Of a stretch of 64,000 nucleotides of DNA, positions 9,518 through 19,017 are shown piece by piece. Each line of letters opens with the position of its first letter. Position 1 is the stretch's first letter. The position numbers and the translations under genes were made by a program. The notes below the pieces were generated by a model, which had not been told where the DNA came from, made no database searches, and saw nothing but the letters and a program-made list of their open reading frames with translations. This DNA comes from Hyphomicrobium denitrificans ATCC 51888 (GTDB lineage Bacteria > Pseudomonadota > Alphaproteobacteria > Rhizobiales > Hyphomicrobiaceae): NCBI RefSeq assembly GCF_000143145.1, contig NC_014313.1, positions 2,294,001 to 2,358,000 of the forward strand, read 5' to 3'.

Positions 9518-9991
9518 TCAGCCCCGGTCGCGCATGAGGCGCGCCTTCTGCCGGTTCCAATCGCGCTTGGCTGCGTCCTGTCGCTTGTCGGATTGGTTCT
9601 TGCCCTGAGCGAGGCCGACTTTGACTTTCGCCCTGCCCTTCTCGTTGAAATAAAGTTCGAGCGGCACGAGTGTCATGCCCTTGCGCTCGACGGCGATCGC
9701 GATCTTGTGGATCTCTTTCGCATGCATCAGGAGGCGGCGCTTGCGGCGCGGCTCGTGCGGGAACAGCGAAGCGCCCGGATATTCGGCGATGTAGCTGTTG
9801 ATCAGCCAGACCCCCTGATCCTCGACGGACGCGTAGCTTTCGGCAATGTTCGACTGACCACGCCGCAAAGACTTCACCTCCGAGCCGAGCAGCTCGATGC
9901 CGGCTTCCCAGCTGTCGGTGATGAAGTATTCGTGCCGTGCTTTGCGGTTCTCGGCGACAAGCGTGCTGCCGTCGTCGCGTTTCGCGGCCAT
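9518..9991 (-). CDS. smpB: SsrA-binding protein SmpB
   Basis: Binds tmRNA and delivers it to stalled ribosomes in trans-translation. The 157-residue protein shows the family segments NRKARHEYFI, GIELLGSEVKSLR, SYIAEY, RRKRRLLMHAKEI and the basic C-terminal KRQDAAKRDWNRQKARLMR. Normal length. It lies 24 bases downstream of dapA on the same strand. No tmRNA gene (ssrA) is visible in the window. Confidence 0.97.
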   Translation of the reverse strand: MAAKRDDGSTLVAENRKARHEYFITDSWEAGIELLGSEVKSLRRGQSNIAESYASVEDQGVWLINSYIAEYPGASLFPHEPRRKRRLLMHAKEIHKIAIAVERKGMTLVPLELYFNEKGRAKVKVGLAQGKNQSDKRQDAAKRDWNRQKARLMRDRG

Positions 9992-10015
9992 CTTTCAACA
10001 AACTCCAGGCGCGTT

Positions 10016-10906
10016 CTATTCGGCCGCTCGGGCGTCGATCAGATCGAGATCGCTCAGCACCTGGTCGACGGCCTTGCGCGCGGCGTCCGAAATCGGAACC
10101 ATCGGCAGGCGCATCTCACCGGTACCGAAGCCCAGTCTCGAGACCGCGTACTTCGCCGGCCCCGGATTGCTTTCGATAAACATGACCTCGTGCAGGGGCA
10201 TCAAGCGATCCTGAAGCGCGAGTGCTTTCTTGAAATCGCCAGCGAGGCACGCGTTCTGGAACTCGGCGCAGAGACGCGGCGCGACGTTCGAGGCAACGGA
10301 GATGCATCCCGCGCCGCCGTGCGCCATGAAGCCGAGGGCGGTCGCGTCTTCGCCGGAGAGCTGACAGAAATCCGGCCCGAGAGCCGCGCGCGTTTGCGAG
10401 GGTCGCGCGAGATTGGCCGTCGCGTCCTTCACGCCAACGACATTCTTCAGCTCGTAACAGCGCGCCATCGTCTGCACCGACATGTCGACGACGGAGCGGC
10501 CTGGAATGTTGTAAATGATGATCGGGATATTGATCGCGTCGTTGATCGCCTTGAAGTGCTGATAAAGCCCTTCCTGACTCGGCTTATTGTAATAGGGCGT
10601 CACGATCAGAACCGCGTCGGATCCGACCTTTTCAGCATACTGCGAAAGCTCGACAGCTTCGTCCGTCGAGTTGGAGCCGGTTCCGGCGAGGACGGGCACA
10701 CGCTTTTTCGCGGTCGTGACGCACAGTTCGATGACGCGCTTGTGCTCGTCGAAATCGAGCGTCGGGCTCTCGCCTGTGGTTCCAACCGGGACGAGGCCGT
10801 GCGAGCCTTCCGCGATCTGCCACTCTACAAACCGCGTGAAGGCCGCTTCATCGACCTGGCCATTTCTGAAAGGCGTGATGAGCGCCGTAATCGAACCTTT
10901 AAACAT
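10016..10906 (-). CDS. dapA: 4-hydroxy-tetrahydrodipicolinate synthase
   Basis: First committed enzyme of lysine and diaminopimelate synthesis: condenses pyruvate with aspartate semialdehyde. The 296-residue aldolase-type barrel has [12 protein letters not shown] at the N-terminus, GTTGESPTL, the [13 protein letters not shown] segment with its active-site tyrosine, IYNIPGRSV, and the Schiff-base lysine in GVKDAT. Typical length. Divergent from the lytic transglycosylase gene, in the common slt // dapA-smpB order. Confidence 0.97.
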   Translation of the reverse strand: MFKGSITALITPFRNGQVDEAAFTRFVEWQIAEGSHGLVPVGTTGESPTLDFDEHKRVIELCVTTAKKRVPVLAGTGSNSTDEAVELSQYAEKVGSDAVLIVTPYYNKPSQEGLYQHFKAINDAINIPIIIYNIPGRSVVDMSVQTMARCYELKNVVGVKDATANLARPSQTRAALGPDFCQLSGEDATALGFMAHGGAGCISVASNVAPRLCAEFQNACLAGDFKKALALQDRLMPLHEVMFIESNPGPAKYAVSRLGFGTGEMRLPMVPISDAARKAVDQVLSDLDLIDARAAE

Positions 10907-11190
10907 GCATGCGCCTTGATTTGCGTTCCGGAGCGAGCTGCGGCCGGAAGAGTCGACGAACCCCGGTTGTAGGCGTCAACTGATGAACTTGTCCTAAATA
11001 GCCCCGTCAACGCGAGCCACGCTGTTGCCGCACGGACGTGCGACCCCGTCCGTTAAGCGCTTGCGTCCGCAGTCATCCCACCGCTTAATGCGTCGGTACG
11101 AACCCTTTTAGGTGCAAGCTCAATGACATTAAGCGCTCGTCAGGCTTGCTGCAAGATCGTGCATCCCTGCGTCCCACCGAATGAGAGACG

Positions 11191-13410
11191 ATGCCTCTAA
11201 ACCCTGCTGTGGCAACGCCAAATCTCCTTCGTGCCGGCGCTCTGGCGAGCGTCGCGGCATGCTGTCTGGCGATGCTCTGCCTTGCCGTTGCGCCGCCCGT
11301 TTTCGCCGACTCACCCTGGAGCGACGTCGCCGCGCCCCGGCCGCTTCCCGACGAGCAGAAGCAGCTCGATAAGCTCCGCTCGGCGCTCGCCCCCGTGTTG
11401 TCGGCCGAACCATCCGCCGAGGACGCCAAAAGCCTGCGGGAGGCCGTCGCAGCGGTCGGCGCTCAGAACGACGATCGGTTCAATGCTGCCAAGGCCAATA
11501 TTTCCGATCCCGTAGCGCGGAAGCTCGCCGACTGGATCAGGCTGCGCGCCGGGCTCGGCGATCCGGCCGAGTATCAGGCTTTTCTGAAAAACAATCCGCG
11601 CTGGCCATCGCGGGCGATGCTCGTTCAGCGTCTGGAAGAGGCGCTCTTCACCAAGGGTGGAAGCTCCGGCGCGATCAAAAGCTATTTCGCAAGCGCGGAA
11701 CCGCAGACGGGTGCCGGGACTGCGGCGCTCGCATCCGCCTATCTCGCGGAAGGCAACACGTCGAAGGCGCGATCTCTCGCCGCCAAGACGTGGCGCGAGA
11801 CGACGCTTCCTCCGGCATTGGAAAACGGTTTTCTCGCGCGCTTCGGAAAGCTTCTGACGGCGGACGATCACAAATGGCGCTTCGATCGACTCGTCACGGA
11901 TGATGTGCGTTTTGCCGACAATCGCGCCGCGCGCGTTGCCGCCGCACGCCGTCTCATTCCGCTGTTGCCGAACTCGGAGCAGAAAAAAGCGACCGCGCGG
12001 CTCGCGGTCTTCGACAAGGCCAAGAATGCGCATGCGCTGATGGGTGCGCTTGCCGACCACGACGACAGTGACGCGGGACTGACGTTCCATCGCGCGCAGG
12101 TTCTACGCAAAGCAGGCAATATCGACGAAGCAGCCGAACTCATTCTCTCGGTGCCGCCCGATCCGAAAAAGATCGCGGAACTCGACGAGTGGTGGGCAGA
12201 GCGCCGCGAGTTGGCCTACGGCGCGTTGAAGCTTGGCAAGGCGAAGCTTGCCTATCGCCTCACCCGCGATGCCGGTCCTTTGACGGTCAATCCGCTCAAA
12301 GAGCAGACGTTCATGGCGGGATGGATCGCGTTTCGCTACCTGAACAACATCGACGCCGCCGAGAAGCATTTTCGCGCCATGGCGGCAGCTGCTGACGGAC
12401 CGCTGAGCGTAGCGAAGGCGCAATATTGGCTCGGGCGCGTTGCAGATGCGCGGGGCGACAAGGCTGCCGCGACGAAGGCTTACCGGCTCGCGGCGCAGAA
12501 CACCGACACGTTCCACGGATTGCTCGCGATGCAGATGCTGCAGCCGGGACGAACGTCGCTCGAGATCAAGCCGCCCGCGTATCCGTCGCCCGACCAGATC
12601 CGCAAGTTCATGGCGGATGATGCGACGAAGGCGCTGGTGCTGGCTTCGAAAGCGAAGCTGTCTCGCCTTTACACGCGCAGCTTCCTCGTTGCCCTGCACT
12701 CCGCGACGTCGAACGAAGCCGAAGCCGGAATGGTCGCCTACGTCGCGCGCGCGATCGGCGATCCGCAGATGTCGCTGCGCATCGGCAAAACCGCCGTCGC
12801 CAAAGGCCAGAACCTGCTGACATATGCGTATCCCGTCACGGCGTTCCCCAGCTACAAGCCGCTGCGCAAGCCGCCGGAACTCGCCCTGCTGCTCGGCCTC
12901 GCGCGTCAGGAAACCGAGTTCGACTCGCAGATCGTCTCCGGCGCCGGAGCTAAAGGCTTGCTGCAGATCATGCCGGGCACGGCGCGCCACGTTTGTCGCG
13001 ATTACAGAATGAAATGCGATCTCTCGCGCCTGCTCTCAGACACACGCTACAACGTCACCCTCGCGTCGGCCTACATCGCCGACCGCATGGATGACTTCGA
13101 CGGCTCGTACGTGCTTGGTCTGACAGGTTACAACGCCGGCCCCGGACGCGCGCGCCAGTGGATGAAAGAAAACGGCGATCCGCGCGAAGCCCGCGTCGAC
13201 ACCATCGATTGGATCGAGCGTATTCCGATTACCGAGACGCGCGATTACGTGACGAAGGTTCTCGCGAACATCCAGATCTATCGCGCGCGCCTCGGATATT
13301 CGAAGAACGCGCTCCGCCTGCAGCAGGATCTCGTTCGCGCACCGGATCATGGGAAAGCTCCGAGCAGCAGCCAGATGCGCACGAACACCGCCAGCGACAA
13401 CGAAGGCTAG
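11191..13410 (+). CDS. slt: Soluble lytic murein transglycosylase
   Basis: Periplasmic enzyme that cleaves the glycan strands of peptidoglycan, forming 1,6-anhydromuramic ends. The 739-residue protein has an N-terminal signal peptide (hydrophobic stretch, then FADSPW), a long alpha-superhelical region (about residues 50-540), and a C-terminal lysozyme-like SLT domain. The domain has catalytic Glu574 in LARQETEFD, then GAKGLLQIMPGTA and TGYNAGPGRARQW. Divergent from dapA across about 280 bases with no other feature. Its stop codon falls within a small CTAGAG/CTCTAG inverted repeat (13407-13432). Confidence 0.93.
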   Translation: MPLNPAVATPNLLRAGALASVAACCLAMLCLAVAPPVFADSPWSDVAAPRPLPDEQKQLDKLRSALAPVLSAEPSAEDAKSLREAVAAVGAQNDDRFNAAKANISDPVARKLADWIRLRAGLGDPAEYQAFLKNNPRWPSRAMLVQRLEEALFTKGGSSGAIKSYFASAEPQTGAGTAALASAYLAEGNTSKARSLAAKTWRETTLPPALENGFLARFGKLLTADDHKWRFDRLVTDDVRFADNRAARVAAARRLIPLLPNSEQKKATARLAVFDKAKNAHALMGALADHDDSDAGLTFHRAQVLRKAGNIDEAAELILSVPPDPKKIAELDEWWAERRELAYGALKLGKAKLAYRLTRDAGPLTVNPLKEQTFMAGWIAFRYLNNIDAAEKHFRAMAAAADGPLSVAKAQYWLGRVADARGDKAAATKAYRLAAQNTDTFHGLLAMQMLQPGRTSLEIKPPAYPSPDQIRKFMADDATKALVLASKAKLSRLYTRSFLVALHSATSNEAEAGMVAYVARAIGDPQMSLRIGKTAVAKGQNLLTYAYPVTAFPSYKPLRKPPELALLLGLARQETEFDSQIVSGAGAKGLLQIMPGTARHVCRDYRMKCDLSRLLSDTRYNVTLASAYIADRMDDFDGSYVLGLTGYNAGPGRARQWMKENGDPREARVDTIDWIERIPITETRDYVTKVLANIQIYRARLGYSKNALRLQQDLVRAPDHGKAPSSSQMRTNTASDNEG

Positions 13411-13449
13411 AGCCTTTCCGGAAGCACTCTAGGGGGAGACAACGCGACG

Positions 13450-14439
13450 ATGCCGGCAGCCGCTCAAGGATTTGAAGAGATCTATTTCACGTCCCAGGAC
13501 GGGCTGCGTCTCTACGGCCGTCATTATCCGGCTTTGAACCCGAGCGGCGCGCGGCCGATCGTATGCCTCGCCGGGCTCACGCGAAACAGCCGTGACTTTC
13601 ACACGATCGCATTGGCGCTGAGCGGTAGCGGCAGCCCGCAGCGCGATGTCTTCACGCTCGATACGCGCGGGCGTGGCCTCTCGCAGTACGATGACGATTG
13701 GAAGAATTACGCCGTCCCGATCGAGATGCAGGACGTGATCGACTACATGATCATGCTCGGGCTCAGAGACGCGGGCATCATCGGCACGTCGCGCGGCGGG
13801 CTGATCGCGATGGTGCTTGCGGCGGTGCAGCCGTCGCTTATCGGCGCGGTCGTACTCAACGACATCGGTCCGGTCATCGAAATGGACGGGCTGTCGCGCA
13901 TCGCGGGTTATGTCGGACGCGTTCCGGTTCCGAAAAGCTGGGCTGACGCAACGCGCATTGTGCTCGATCTGACGCGGCGCGATTTTCCGAACCTTTCGGA
14001 GGCCGACGCAGAAGCCGTCGCGCGGCAGCTATTCAATGAGAAAAACGGAAAGCCGGTCAGCGGCTATGACGCGAAGCTCGCAAAATGCCTCTCGGTGCTC
14101 GACGGTCCGATGCCGCAGCTCTGGCCGCAATTCGAAGCGCTGAAGCGCGTGCCGCTACTCGTCGTGCGGGGCGGCAACTCCGACCTCCTGTCCGAAGCAA
14201 CGGTCGAAGAAATGCGGCGGCGGCATCCACGCATGACGTCGGTCACCGCGCCGAACGAAGGCCACGCACCGCTGCTGCGCGACGAGCCGACGATCTCCGC
14301 GATCGCGTCCTTCTTCGCGCAGTCGGACGACGCGAACGCCGACAGGCGCTATGGAATTTTGACCCGAAGCGATTTCAGTCACGTCTCGCGGCTGGTGTCG
14401 ACCTCGCCGCGATCGACACGGCGCGAGAATTCCGTCTGA
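13450..14439 (+). CDS. Alpha/beta hydrolase
   Basis: 329-residue alpha/beta-hydrolase-fold protein. The nucleophile elbow is GTSRGG (Ser), the oxyanion segment is IVCLAGLTRNSRDF, and the likely catalytic histidine is in NEGHAPLLRDEP. The acid is probably Asp in GGNSDLLSE. No signal peptide. The substrate is not evident. The last 30 or so residues lie beyond the conserved fold and are encoded antisense to the end of the convergent HHH-protein gene, so the 3' end may have been extended by loss of an earlier stop. Confidence 0.82.
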   Translation: MPAAAQGFEEIYFTSQDGLRLYGRHYPALNPSGARPIVCLAGLTRNSRDFHTIALALSGSGSPQRDVFTLDTRGRGLSQYDDDWKNYAVPIEMQDVIDYMIMLGLRDAGIIGTSRGGLIAMVLAAVQPSLIGAVVLNDIGPVIEMDGLSRIAGYVGRVPVPKSWADATRIVLDLTRRDFPNLSEADAEAVARQLFNEKNGKPVSGYDAKLAKCLSVLDGPMPQLWPQFEALKRVPLLVVRGGNSDLLSEATVEEMRRRHPRMTSVTAPNEGHAPLLRDEPTISAIASFFAQSDDANADRRYGILTRSDFSHVSRLVSTSPRSTRRENSV

Positions 14440-16379
14440 CCGCCATTCAGAAGAATCCGCGCCTGCTCGACCCAGCCCTCGCGTTCGATGCGGCCCTTGA
14501 ATTCCAAGATCTGACTGACGCGATCAATCTCGCCGCTCGTCCAGTTCGCGATCTGCTCGTAGCGCGTGACGCCCATCGCGTTGAGGCGTTTCTCGATCAA
14601 GACGCCAACGCCGCGGATGCGTTTCAGGTCATCTTGCGGACCCTGGCTTGCGGCCGGCATCGGCCTCGGCGGCTCGAGTTCGCTTTCGGAAGTCGTCGTT
14701 TGTGCCGCCGCGGCCTCTTTGACCTTGATGGCCTCCGACAGCTTCGCGGGCATCGAAATTTTCGGATCGACCTTGGCCAGCGGCGAAATCGGTTCGATCG
14801 GCTTCAGACCCCGCGTCACGCTTGCCGATGCAGCGGCGATCGCGGCAGCGGCGGCGGCGGCCATTTCCGCGACCGAGCGGCCGTGGATCGCGGCGGCGAC
14901 ACCGGAAAGCTGAGGCTCCCGGTCCTGCTCGGCAACCGCCGGCGCAGATTTGTTCGCCTCGGATGCTGATGCCTCGTTCGGTGACGATTGCTGTTTATCT
15001 TCGACCGTCTCGGCCGCTTGCGAGGCGGGCGCATCTGCGATCGGCGCGGCAGCCAGCTTTTCGGCGGCGGCGGCCTTGAGCGCGGCTATGCGATTGCGCG
15101 AGTAGTAGGTCTCTCCGCCCTTCGCCAGAATTTGCGCCTGCTCGACCCATTGCTCGCGATCGATGCGGCCGGGAATATCGAGCAATCCGCTGACGCGTTT
15201 AACGTCCGCAGCGCCCCACGCGGCGATGTGCTCGAAGCTGTCGATGCCTTCGTGCTTCAGCCGTTGCTCGAGATCGGCATCGATGGCGCGGATGCGCTGG
15301 AAATCATCGCCGCCTTCGATCGGCTGACGGACGACCGGTTTCGGAGCAATCAGAGGCACCGAAGGAACAGGTGCTTCGGCCTGCTCGGGTTCGTGCGCTT
15401 CCGGTTCTTCGATTTCGACGTCTTGGCGCTCGGGTTCTTCGTCTTCGATAAACTCGTCGTGATCGGCGTCGATCGGTTTTTCGTGACGATCTTCAACGCG
15501 GTCTTCGATTTCCTCGTAGACGATATCTTCCGGCTCATCGTCGCGTTTTTCGATGACGCTCAACGGCTCAGCGATCTCGGCGTCGTGGTGCGGCTCGCGC
15601 TCCTCCTGCGCCTCTGCCTCGTGCTGGGGCTCGGCCTCATGCTCAGGCTGGGGCTCGGGTGCCGGCTCTTGAGCAGGCCGCCTTGCGAACGAGCTAATCG
15701 AAGCCGCAGCTGCGGCCTTGGCGGCAGCAACAGCGGCTGCGGCTGCCGACGTCGTTGCATCGCTCAGTCGCGAGGCGAGGCGCGCCGGTCTTTCGCGTGC
15801 TTCGACGACCGGTTCGGGCTCGCGCACGATGTCGGCGATTTCGGCTGCCGGTTCGTAGGGTTCCGGTTCGAGTTCGGGCTCGGGTTCGGGTTCGAAGACA
15901 ATCGGTTCGGGCGGTGGCGGCGGCAGTTCGGGTTCCGGCTCCGGCGGTGGGCCGTAGCTTCCAGGCTGATAGGCTCCGGTCACGGGCTTCAGAACAACAG
16001 GGCGAATTTCGGGGATCGCTCGTCGCGGCATCCCTTCGTTCAAATCAGGCCCCATCAGCGCGCGTTCGAAGCGCGACGGATCGACGAGTTTCGGCAGCGG
16101 ACGAGGCTCAGGACGGCGGATGACATCGATCCTCGGCTGCACGGGATCGATCGGCCTCGGAACGACCGGCGGAGCGAAGGATCTGGTCGGCGCCGCCCGC
16201 GGCGCGGCGGCTGCGACAGGCGCATAATGCGGCGCGTCGAACTCCGCCGGAACTCCAGCGTAAGCAACTTCCGTCTGGCGCGAACCCATCAGGGCGCGCT
16301 TCACCGTGCACGCGACGAACGCGCCGAGAAAATAGGACGCGAGCAGAAGCAGGAATGTTTGCAACAACAGATACGTCAT
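14379..16379 (-). CDS. Membrane-anchored protein with two helix-hairpin-helix modules
   Basis: 666-residue protein of unknown function. An N-terminal hydrophobic segment (about residues 4-25) is followed by some 300 residues rich in Pro, Glu and Ala, probably disordered. Two similar HHH modules follow: DDFQRIRAIDADLEQRLKHE with GRIDREQWVEQAQILAKGG near residue 400, and DDLKRIRGVGVLIEKRLNAM with GRIEREGWVEQARILLNGG at the C-terminus. Such modules also occur as C-terminal extensions of alphaproteobacterial ribosomal protein L21 and NuoE. It follows a 30-residue membrane peptide and the OmpA-repeat gene on the same strand. Overlaps the convergent hydrolase by 61 bases. Confidence 0.8.
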   Translation of the reverse strand: MTYLLLQTFLLLLASYFLGAFVACTVKRALMGSRQTEVAYAGVPAEFDAPHYAPVAAAAPRAAPTRSFAPPVVPRPIDPVQPRIDVIRRPEPRPLPKLVDPSRFERALMGPDLNEGMPRRAIPEIRPVVLKPVTGAYQPGSYGPPPEPEPELPPPPPEPIVFEPEPEPELEPEPYEPAAEIADIVREPEPVVEARERPARLASRLSDATTSAAAAAVAAAKAAAAASISSFARRPAQEPAPEPQPEHEAEPQHEAEAQEEREPHHDAEIAEPLSVIEKRDDEPEDIVYEEIEDRVEDRHEKPIDADHDEFIEDEEPERQDVEIEEPEAHEPEQAEAPVPSVPLIAPKPVVRQPIEGGDDFQRIRAIDADLEQRLKHEGIDSFEHIAAWGAADVKRVSGLLDIPGRIDREQWVEQAQILAKGGETYYSRNRIAALKAAAAEKLAAAPIADAPASQAAETVEDKQQSSPNEASASEANKSAPAVAEQDREPQLSGVAAAIHGRSVAEMAAAAAAAIAAASASVTRGLKPIEPISPLAKVDPKISMPAKLSEAIKVKEAAAAQTTTSESELEPPRPMPAASQGPQDDLKRIRGVGVLIEKRLNAMGVTRYEQIANWTSGEIDRVSQILEFKGRIEREGWVEQARILLNGGQTEFSRRVDRGEVDTSRET

Positions 16380-16434
16380 GTCCGGACGGGCTCCGTCATG
16401 CCGCCAACCATGAAGGCGATCGCATGTTTCAAGG

Positions 16435-16527
16435 CTATTCCTCCCGGCATGCGAGCCAGCCCGTGACCAGTCCGAGCGCGAACGCCAGCGCGATCCACCA
16501 GATGAGCTTCACAAACAGATAATCCAT
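16435..16527 (-). CDS. Tiny membrane peptide (30 residues)
   Basis: Short reading frame starting at ATG 16527, preceded by GAGGA about 8 bases upstream. The product is almost entirely one membrane helix with two Trp and ends in CREE: N-terminal MDYLFVKLIWWIALAFALGL. It lies between the OmpA-repeat gene (31 bases downstream of its stop) and the HHH protein, in the same direction, so it would be co-transcribed. Existence as a real protein is inferred from composition and spacing only. Confidence 0.5.
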   Translation of the reverse strand: MDYLFVKLIWWIALAFALGLVTGWLACREE

Positions 16528-16557
16528 GAACCCGGTCCTCGAAGCGACTGTGCCTGC

Positions 16558-18708
16558 TCAATTGACTTTGACGTTGAATTCGATGCGGCGATTTTTGGCG
16601 CGGCCGGTCTCCGTCGCGTTATCGGCGACCGGACGGGTTGCGCCGTAGCCGATCGTCGACAAACGGCGCGCGCTCACACCATTCTGAGTGAGAAAATCGG
16701 CGACCGCTCGCGCGCGACGATCCGAAAGCCGCTGATTGCGCTCGTCGGTGCCTTCGGCGTCGGTGTGGCCTTCGATTTCGATGCTGAAAGACGGACATTC
16801 GTTGGCGACTTCGACGAGATCGCGCAGCGTCTGCGTGCTGTCGGAGGTCAAATCCGCCTTGGCACGCTCGAAGTTGATCGTTCCTTTCGCCGATGTCTGG
16901 CGCATCAGCGTCTGGCAGCTGTCGGCGGCTTTTTCCTCGCCCGTCATCACGGTGATCGCGTCGCGGACCTTGAAGCCCGGCGGCAGATCGGTCGACAGGA
17001 CGCTGCGAATTTCATCGGCGACGCGTTCGCTTTCGGCGGCGCCTTGGATCATCACCTCTTTGCCGGACATCTCGACATCGCCACGCCTGAGCCGCGCGAG
17101 CTGTTCGAGCGCGACGCGCGTTGCCGACTGCCACGGTTCGGGCGGGGCTCCGACAATCTTCATCTGATCGGTGATGCTTTCGCCGGGATAAATGCGTTGC
17201 GCCGTCTCGATGACGCGCACGCGGGCGGGATCGTCCGGCACATCGCCTTCGAGCGTGATCATACCGTTCGGCGCGCGCGTCGCTTTCCAGGCGAGGTCCG
17301 TTTTCATTTTGCCGACGAAGGCGACGTTGACCGTCGTTTCGCAGGTCTGTCCGGCCGCCGCCTTGACATCTCCGGCCACCGATTGCGACGTCGCGTAGTC
17401 GTCCGTCTCGCCGGTAAGCTCGAGCTTGCGATCGGACAGCAGCGACTTGCCTTTGGTCAGCCGCGAGAGCGATGCGAGGCCTGCGACGACGCACTGCTGC
17501 CAGCCCTCGGGTGCTCCGGGAGCCACCTGCGTCTTGTCGTTCACCGCGCGTCCCGGGAAGCGTGCCTTGACCGCGTCGACGAGCGCCGCCCTCGCCGCCT
17601 GGCTCGGCGTCATGCCGATGACATCGATCGCCGCGCCATTGTTGACGATGCCCATTACGTAGCCGGAGCCTGCGGGAAAGAGATCGGGTTTCGGATAGCG
17701 GATGCGGTCGACGATCTTGAAGTTCTGCGGCACGTCGAGTTTCAGCGAACGGCTCACGGCCGCCGCCACTTGCTCGTCGGCGGCTTCACCCGAGAACGTC
17801 AAATCTCTGCCGCTGAACGCGACGTCACCCGATTTCAGCTGTGCCAATTGCTCGAGCGCGATGACGACGGCCTTTTCCCAGCCATCGGGCGCGCCGTCGG
17901 CGATGTCGGTGCGGTCAGTGAATGACATCTTGCCGAAGAGCGTCTTGGCGCGCGCAACCAATCGGCCTCGAACGTCATCGCCCGGCGCGTAGCCTTCGAT
18001 CAGGAAGCCGTCGCCGCCCTTGCGCGCGTTCCAGGTGTAGGGCCGCGCCATCGGCAAGCTGATTTTTTCATCCGCAAGCGCGACGCGGGGCGGCCTCTGC
18101 TTGGCGAGCGCCGTCTTTGCGCGACGGTACGCATCCGAAGTCGCGGCTTCGCCTCGCATGGAGAGATCGAGTTCAGCGAGTTCGGCCTCGCCTCGTTTCA
18201 ACCCGGCCAGCGTCTTCAAACTGAACTGCGCGCCGGCGAGCCACGCATCGGGATCGACTGAGCCGCGTGCGAGGCGCATGCCGTCGCTGACGGCCGCAGA
18301 CGGAAACGCGGCTTTCGCTGTATCGAGCAAAGACCGTCGCGCCTGTTCCGATGGAACGTCGCCCGCCAGCCGCAGCCGTCCCGCGCCATCCGACGCCACT
18401 GACCAATGATAATTTGCGACGTGCTCGATGAGCCCCGACCGGTTGTATGCGACGCGCACGCCCCAAACGTTGCGTGCGTGTCCTTCGGCCAGCATCGGGC
18501 CGCGTTCCTCGGGCGCTTTGCCGGTGAGAACGATATCGCGGCCGCTGACGTGCGGGGTCGCCCAGGTGAGGTTGGCGCGCTTCAATGCTTCCGAGGTGCG
18601 GCGCGCGAGATCGCTTTCGATGTCTTCGTGCTGAACTTGCACGGCCACCCAGCTCAGCGCCGCAATCGGGACAATGCCCAATAGCCAATAGAGGGGATTG
18701 CAGCGCAT
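16558..18708 (-). CDS. OmpA-family protein with BON-like tandem repeats
   Basis: Envelope protein of about 716 residues from the ATG at 18708; an in-frame ATG at 18867 would add 53 residues of poor quality. It has an N-terminal membrane anchor (LYWLLGIVPIAALSWVAV), then about four imperfect copies of a unit of roughly 150 residues (recognised by PDGWEKAVVIALEQLAQL, PEGWQQCVVAGLASLSRL, PEPWQSATRVALEQLARL). The C-terminal OmpA peptidoglycan-binding domain contains IEIEGHTDAEGTDERNQRLS and GYGATRPVADN. The first unit resembles BON domains. It probably links the inner membrane to the cell wall. First gene of a three-gene group with the tiny peptide and the HHH protein. Confidence 0.85.
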   Translation of the reverse strand: MRCNPLYWLLGIVPIAALSWVAVQVQHEDIESDLARRTSEALKRANLTWATPHVSGRDIVLTGKAPEERGPMLAEGHARNVWGVRVAYNRSGLIEHVANYHWSVASDGAGRLRLAGDVPSEQARRSLLDTAKAAFPSAAVSDGMRLARGSVDPDAWLAGAQFSLKTLAGLKRGEAELAELDLSMRGEAATSDAYRRAKTALAKQRPPRVALADEKISLPMARPYTWNARKGGDGFLIEGYAPGDDVRGRLVARAKTLFGKMSFTDRTDIADGAPDGWEKAVVIALEQLAQLKSGDVAFSGRDLTFSGEAADEQVAAAVSRSLKLDVPQNFKIVDRIRYPKPDLFPAGSGYVMGIVNNGAAIDVIGMTPSQAARAALVDAVKARFPGRAVNDKTQVAPGAPEGWQQCVVAGLASLSRLTKGKSLLSDRKLELTGETDDYATSQSVAGDVKAAAGQTCETTVNVAFVGKMKTDLAWKATRAPNGMITLEGDVPDDPARVRVIETAQRIYPGESITDQMKIVGAPPEPWQSATRVALEQLARLRRGDVEMSGKEVMIQGAAESERVADEIRSVLSTDLPPGFKVRDAITVMTGEEKAADSCQTLMRQTSAKGTINFERAKADLTSDSTQTLRDLVEVANECPSFSIEIEGHTDAEGTDERNQRLSDRRARAVADFLTQNGVSARRLSTIGYGATRPVADNATETGRAKNRRIEFNVKVN

Positions 18709-19017
18709 TCGCACGCGACTCCGAAACAAAAGGCAACGCGGAGTCACGACCGTGCGGCCAATGCCCCACACCAAGAAGAGCGATGTGCCTATCGCCCGAC
18801 CCGTGGCTGGACTTTGAACCGAGCGGACCCCCGCAGGCACTATAAACAAGAGCCGACACCATTCCAAGCCAAGGCTGGAAGAGCCAACTTCCTATAACGC
18901 ACTGAAATTATGTGATATTTTTGGCCATTTTATGCCGCCCGCAACTGCGCTCGCGAAGTGTGGCGCGGCGGTCATGGCGAATTGTGTTCACGGCGGGCGT
19001 AATTGCTGACGGGCGGA
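18709..19017. other. Intergenic region upstream of the OmpA-repeat gene
   Basis: About 310 bases. The right half (18890-18960) includes an A+T-rich patch that could be the promoter of the OmpA-repeat gene. The part next to the gene is open in the same frame (possible longer N-terminus to 18867). No RNA gene or strong hairpin seen. Confidence 0.5.

Noticed and set aside
9191..10972. 593-codon plus-strand frame over the peroxiredoxin, smpB and dapA genes
   Set aside because: Spans three conserved genes on the opposite strand and their gaps; no motif.
14988..16466. 492-codon plus-strand frame over the HHH protein gene
   Set aside because: Phe/Arg/Gly-rich translation of the repetitive Glu/Pro codons of the true gene.
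16765..17925. 386-codon plus-strand frame over the OmpA-repeat gene
   Set aside because: Antisense of the conserved OmpA domain and its repeats.
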